Origin: a virus
IMG/VR virus record: IMGVR_UViG_3300011114_001049
Location: 1 to 64,000 of that record
Strand: one strand, 5' to 3'
DNA length: 64,000 nucleotides
Part shown: positions 60,795 through 64,000 of the stretch, piece after piece
Position numbering within the stretch: position 1 is the stretch's first letter
How the letters are laid out: each line of letters begins with the position of its first letter
Program-made: the position numbers and the translations under genes
Notes under the pieces: model-generated
Databases searched by the model: none
Seen by the model: the letters and a program-made list of their open reading frames with translations, nothing else
What the model was told of the DNA's origin: nothing

Positions 60795-61823
60795 CTATTT
60801 ATTTTTATCTCTTACTTTATAGATTCTTTCAATAATATCAACTACTTTCATACCCTCAAGTGCATTTGTTGTAGGAGAAGTTCTGCCTTTTAAAGTATTT
60901 ATAACGTTTGAAATAATATAATTATGATTTGCAGCAGAACCTTTATAAGGTCCATAATCATTTGCAGGATTTGATTCTTTTAAAACAGGCATTTCATATC
61001 CAGAAATAGCACAAACTTCAACTTCATTCATGTATTGACCGCCAATTTTTACGCTCCCATTTTTTCCAATAATTGTCATTGAAGATTCTAAATTCTGGTT
61101 TGCAATAGAAGTAGAATAATTTATACTTCCCATTCCACCACTTATAAAATCGAAGCTTACAAATCCTGAATCTTCAAAAGCTGTTGTAGTTTGATGATTA
61201 AAGTCTGCAAATTTTCCTTGAATATTTTTTATATCTCCAAATAACCAATACATGATATCGATAAAGTGTGAAAATTGAGTAAAGAGTGTTCCTCCATCTA
61301 AATCTGCTGTTCCTTTCCAGCCACCAGACTTATAATAACGATCATCACGGTTCCAATAACAATTTAATTGAACCATGTAAATTTCGCCGAGTAATCCGTC
61401 AGTTATTACTGATTTAATCCACTCAGACGGAGGTGAATAACGGTTTTGCATTACACAAAAAACTTGCTTTGATTCTTGGAGTGCTTTGAAAAGGATTTTC
61501 TCACAACTTTCTTTTGTTAAGCCCATTGGTTTTTCGCAGACAACATTTTTCTTTTCTGCTAAAGCCTTTAGTGACTGTTCAGCGTGTAAACCGTTTGGAG
61601 TGCAGATGTTGACGACATCAAATTCTAATCCACTTGCAAAAAGTTCTTCCATCGTGGTAAAAAAAGGCACATTGAAATCTTCAGCTGCACATTCTTTTTT
61701 GGATCTAATATCTACCATTGCGACTAACTCGCCTTCTGAATCTCTTCGTATCATTTCTGCATGGCGCTTTCCGATATGACCGGCACCGACTACTACAAAC
61801 CTTATTTTTGAATTATTTGACAT
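60795..61823 (-). CDS. Gfo/Idh/MocA family dehydrogenase
   Basis: 342 aa, MSNNSKIRFVVVGAGHIGKR. Rossmann V-V-V-G-A-G-H-I-G-K-R at 10-20, family motif C-E-K-P at 95-98 (catalytic Lys97 region), and D-G-G-T-L-F-T-Q-F-S-H-F-I-D, where D and H are the usual second catalytic pair. Such NAD(P)-dependent enzymes oxidise or epimerise sugars, often nucleotide sugars for surface glycans. Possibly used to alter host polysaccharide or to glycosylate phage DNA or proteins. Lies between two structural genes, an odd place; perhaps a recent acquisition. Confidence 0.9.
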   Translation of the reverse strand: MSNNSKIRFVVVGAGHIGKRHAEMIRRDSEGELVAMVDIRSKKECAAEDFNVPFFTTMEELFASGLEFDVVNICTPNGLHAEQSLKALAEKKNVVCEKPMGLTKESCEKILFKALQESKQVFCVMQNRYSPPSEWIKSVITDGLLGEIYMVQLNCYWNRDDRYYKSGGWKGTADLDGGTLFTQFSHFIDIMYWLFGDIKNIQGKFADFNHQTTTAFEDSGFVSFDFISGGMGSINYSTSIANQNLESSMTIIGKNGSVKIGGQYMNEVEVCAISGYEMPVLKESNPANDYGPYKGSAANHNYIISNVINTLKGRTSPTTNALEGMKVVDIIERIYKVRDKNK

Positions 61824-61834
61824 TTTATAATTTT

Positions 61835-62239
61835 TTAATACACTGAAAGGTTCATAGAATTATTAGAATCTATCCCAGAAAAATATTGAATAAAAAGTCG
61901 TAAGTTTCTTTGCTGATTACTTAACATCTCAATTTTGCTTCTTTTGATTTGTATCTGCTTAGAAAGGTCAGAACGCAGTTCAATCAATTTACAATAGTCT
62001 GCACTATCGTTACAGTCGCTAATGAATGCCATTTTTCTGGCTTCATCATTAGTATAAATCTTTTTTCCAGCATCGTCTACTGCATTTAGGACTTGTGACT
62101 TTATTTCGATCTCAAGTTCGGTGATAGCTTTTTCGTTTGACTCTACTAAATCGCTTGTTTCAATAAGCTCTAACTGATTGTCATAAATAGCCTTAGGAAT
62201 ATCAGATAGCTCTTGAGCCATGTCTAATGGTGATTTCAT
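61835..62239 (-). CDS. Coiled-coil protein between portal and dehydrogenase
   Basis: 134 aa, MKSPLDMAQELSDIPKAIYD. Two long helices (res 20-70, 85-120) likely forming a coiled coil; F-I-S-D-C-N-D-S-A-D-Y-C-K-L-I-E. Lies 41 bases downstream of the portal gene. Could be a small head or scaffolding component. Confidence 0.65.
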   Translation of the reverse strand: MKSPLDMAQELSDIPKAIYDNQLELIETSDLVESNEKAITELEIEIKSQVLNAVDDAGKKIYTNDEARKMAFISDCNDSADYCKLIELRSDLSKQIQIKRSKIEMLSNQQRNLRLFIQYFSGIDSNNSMNLSVY

Positions 62240-62280
62240 AAATATAGTTTTAGATTATAATACAAATAAACTATCAACTA

Positions 62281-63993
62281 TTAAAGTTGACCAGCTGCGC
62301 CTACTTCTCCTCCTTCTTTGGTCTCGCTACCGCCGGCCTCAGCAGCGGCGCCTGCGGCAGCTGGTGCGGCTCCGCCTGGTGCAGGTGGTGCAGCTGGAGC
62401 GGCAGGTGCAGCAGCTGCTGCTTCCGCTTCAATTTCAAGTTTTTGATCAAACCATTGCTGATTTGATTCAATCTCACTCTCAGTAAGTTTAAGTTCTTTT
62501 CTAACTAAGTATTCAGTAGAGAAGAACGGTGTACCGTCGTCTTTCATGACTCCTTTTTTGGCTTGGAATGCAGCTATACGCTTTGCCTCAATGTCGTTCT
62601 GCTTAGCCTCTTCAAAGATATTGTCGTTATTATAGTTAATCCCAATTGCATTATTAAATTTATAGTCATCACCAAGCTCAGGAAAGTCTAAACACATTTG
62701 TAGATACCATGGCTTTACTAATAATTCAGAAAAGGCTGATCTTAATCGTCTAATGAATTTTTGGTATCTTACCTCTTCTCTAGTTATACCTTCAGCATTA
62801 AGGGTAAATGCACCCATTCCGCTTTGTCCTTCCCAACGAGAATAAGGAATTTTAGAATCCATCTTCAACTTCTTGTAAAAGTAGTTAAGGAGTTCTGAAC
62901 CAGAAAGGTTTGGTCCAGGTGTTTGTAAAGCCTCTATCTTTATCTGCTGTTGCTGATCGTTTATTGGCATAACATAATTCTTGTAGAAAAGAATATTAGG
63001 TTTACCGTCAACACTTAATTCACCAGTATCTCCATTGAAACTAATATCTTCTTTAAACAGATTTAAAAACTCACGAACATCTTCTTGGCCTTTTTGAAAG
63101 CTTTTACTTCCAATTGGAACCGTAGTAGTTAGACGAATTGGCGCATTCATTACGTGCCAAATTACTTTACTATGCTCGATGATTCTTAATAAGTTGAACG
63201 ACCTAATTAATCTCTCTACGAAACTTACTCGCTTTGTCCTAAAGTGGTTGGCATAAGATAAGTATATTATTTGTGAATCATTCAATACTCTAGTTGAACC
63301 ACTAGTTGGATCGTACTGTACCCACTGTAAGAAAAGCTTGCCCTTAGGATCTTTTTGTAGTTGAGGAGCGATACTTGCAGGATCGATCTCTTTAAAACCT
63401 ATTATCTCCTTTGGTTTTTCTAAGTTATCATATAGGATCTCAAAAGAAAGGTGTCCTTCTACTAAGAATTGAAAGGCATACTGCCAAGCAGCGATACCTT
63501 CACCGAATCCCCAAGCAGTATAGATCTTTTCAAAGTTATCATTGTACTTATTAATCACAGATTCTTGATAGTGTAAACGATCTTCTTTGGTGTTTCCTCT
63601 ATATAGAAGCTTGCCTGTCATGTCTTTTGCATAGGCAAACCTTGCCTCTTCATCATAGACCACCATGTCATCGACTATTGTTTCTAAGATGAATTCTATC
63701 TCTCCATTTGATGCAACATCCCGTAAGCGCTCTCTCTTAACTACATAATCTAACTGAAAAAAAGCAATAGCTTTTGTTCTTAGTTGAGAAGTAGTATCAG
63801 CAATAGCCATTGAAAATTTCATCAATTCGTCATTGGAGCTTAGCCTAGAGCTTCTAGCCTGTAACTGACCCTCAATGAATCCGATTGCTTGTGAGTTTTT
63901 TAAGAGAAGATCCTCATGGCGAGTACCAAACTTACTTAAACTGGCCAAAGCTCCTCCAGTTCTTCCTTTCAATGTGTCTAAAAATCCAGCCAT
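62281..63993 (-). CDS. 20: Portal vertex protein, T4 gp20-like
   Basis: 570 aa, slightly longer than T4 gp20 (524). Central K-N-Y-V-M-P-I-N-D-Q-Q-Q-Q-I-K-I-E-A-L ... G-P-N-L-S-G-S-E-L-L-N-Y-F-Y-K-K-L resembles the gp20 region leading into the D-V-x-Y-F-x-K-K-L helix. The C-terminus is an Ala/Pro/Gly-rich tail (res about 525-560) not seen in T4. Portals form the 12-fold ring for DNA packaging. The gene points left, with 7 bases remaining in the window upstream. Confidence 0.8.
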   Translation of the reverse strand: MAGFLDTLKGRTGGALASLSKFGTRHEDLLLKNSQAIGFIEGQLQARSSRLSSNDELMKFSMAIADTTSQLRTKAIAFFQLDYVVKRERLRDVASNGEIEFILETIVDDMVVYDEEARFAYAKDMTGKLLYRGNTKEDRLHYQESVINKYNDNFEKIYTAWGFGEGIAAWQYAFQFLVEGHLSFEILYDNLEKPKEIIGFKEIDPASIAPQLQKDPKGKLFLQWVQYDPTSGSTRVLNDSQIIYLSYANHFRTKRVSFVERLIRSFNLLRIIEHSKVIWHVMNAPIRLTTTVPIGSKSFQKGQEDVREFLNLFKEDISFNGDTGELSVDGKPNILFYKNYVMPINDQQQQIKIEALQTPGPNLSGSELLNYFYKKLKMDSKIPYSRWEGQSGMGAFTLNAEGITREEVRYQKFIRRLRSAFSELLVKPWYLQMCLDFPELGDDYKFNNAIGINYNNDNIFEEAKQNDIEAKRIAAFQAKKGVMKDDGTPFFSTEYLVRKELKLTESEIESNQQWFDQKLEIEAEAAAAAPAAPAAPPAPGGAAPAAAGAAAEAGGSETKEGGEVGAAGQL

Positions 63994-64000
63994 ATATTTA

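Overview
The window looks like 64 kb of a large T4-like tailed phage (myovirus) that infects a Bacteroidota host; no bacterial chromosomal gene is evident. Phage evidence: a T4 gp20-like portal (62281-63993), a gp25-like baseplate protein (60409-60786), long beta-rich fibre proteins, several peptidoglycan-cleaving domains, a tRNA cluster, and tightly packed short genes in long same-strand runs. Host evidence: the repeated early promoters have a TTG, 21 bases, then TATATTTA, which resembles the Bacteroidota primary-sigma promoter (TTTG / TAnnTTTG). Start codons follow A-rich leaders and mostly lack a Shine-Dalgarno sequence. The phage also encodes its own Bacteroidota RpoD-like sigma factor.

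Layout. (1) 1-11449, minus strand: about a dozen proteins, most of which begin with the same short peptide (M-K-x-I-x-x-F-x-x-[FWY]-[ILV]-x-E-[SAG]). The block includes two hydrophobic toxin-like proteins and a leucine-rich-variant repeat protein, and contains a GC-rich non-coding island at 10136-10945. (2) 11600-28800, plus strand: an early region of about 40 small genes, most of unknown function. They are arranged as cassettes, each with a nearly identical promoter and often a terminator. It carries an M28 peptidase, DUF2693 paralogues, small zinc proteins and the sigma factor. (3) 27900-31400: a GC-richer segment with a RecA-like ATPase, a serine recombinase of IS607 type that lacks the catalytic serine, and a second non-coding island. 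(4) 31400-39600: mixed genes, a tRNA cluster, a methyltransferase-like protein and a metallophosphoesterase. (5) 39600-46200: a putative cell-wall protein, fibre proteins sharing shuffled domains, a 2OG oxygenase and a GH16 polysaccharide hydrolase. (6) 46200-59700: a second large group of proteins with the same N-terminal peptide, including a double M15 peptidase, a lysozyme and a nucleotidyltransferase. (7) 59660-64000: virion genes (gp25, portal) and a sugar dehydrogenase-like gene.

The central inference is that the recurrent N-terminal peptide is a capsid-targeting sequence like that of the T4 internal proteins (IPI-IPIII), which is removed by the prohead protease at [LI]-x-E. If so, this phage packs about 25 different proteins, including peptidases and a nucleotidyltransferase, into its head for delivery with the DNA. 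These genes are commonly preceded by ATAAATAA, close to the T4 late promoter TATAAATA, as expected for proteins made during head assembly.

Three further sequence systems stand out. The early promoters carry a third box, GGTCTC, almost always exactly 43-45 bases upstream of TATATTTA, and the same hexamer forms 7-7-7 inverted repeats between genes. The 9-mer ACTCCGTAG occurs 14 times, always on the plus strand and only between 12.5 and 31.3 kb. One pair of early genes appears to have been fused by recombination at the promoter repeat (14830-15243). Function calls rest on motifs read by eye; no searches were run.
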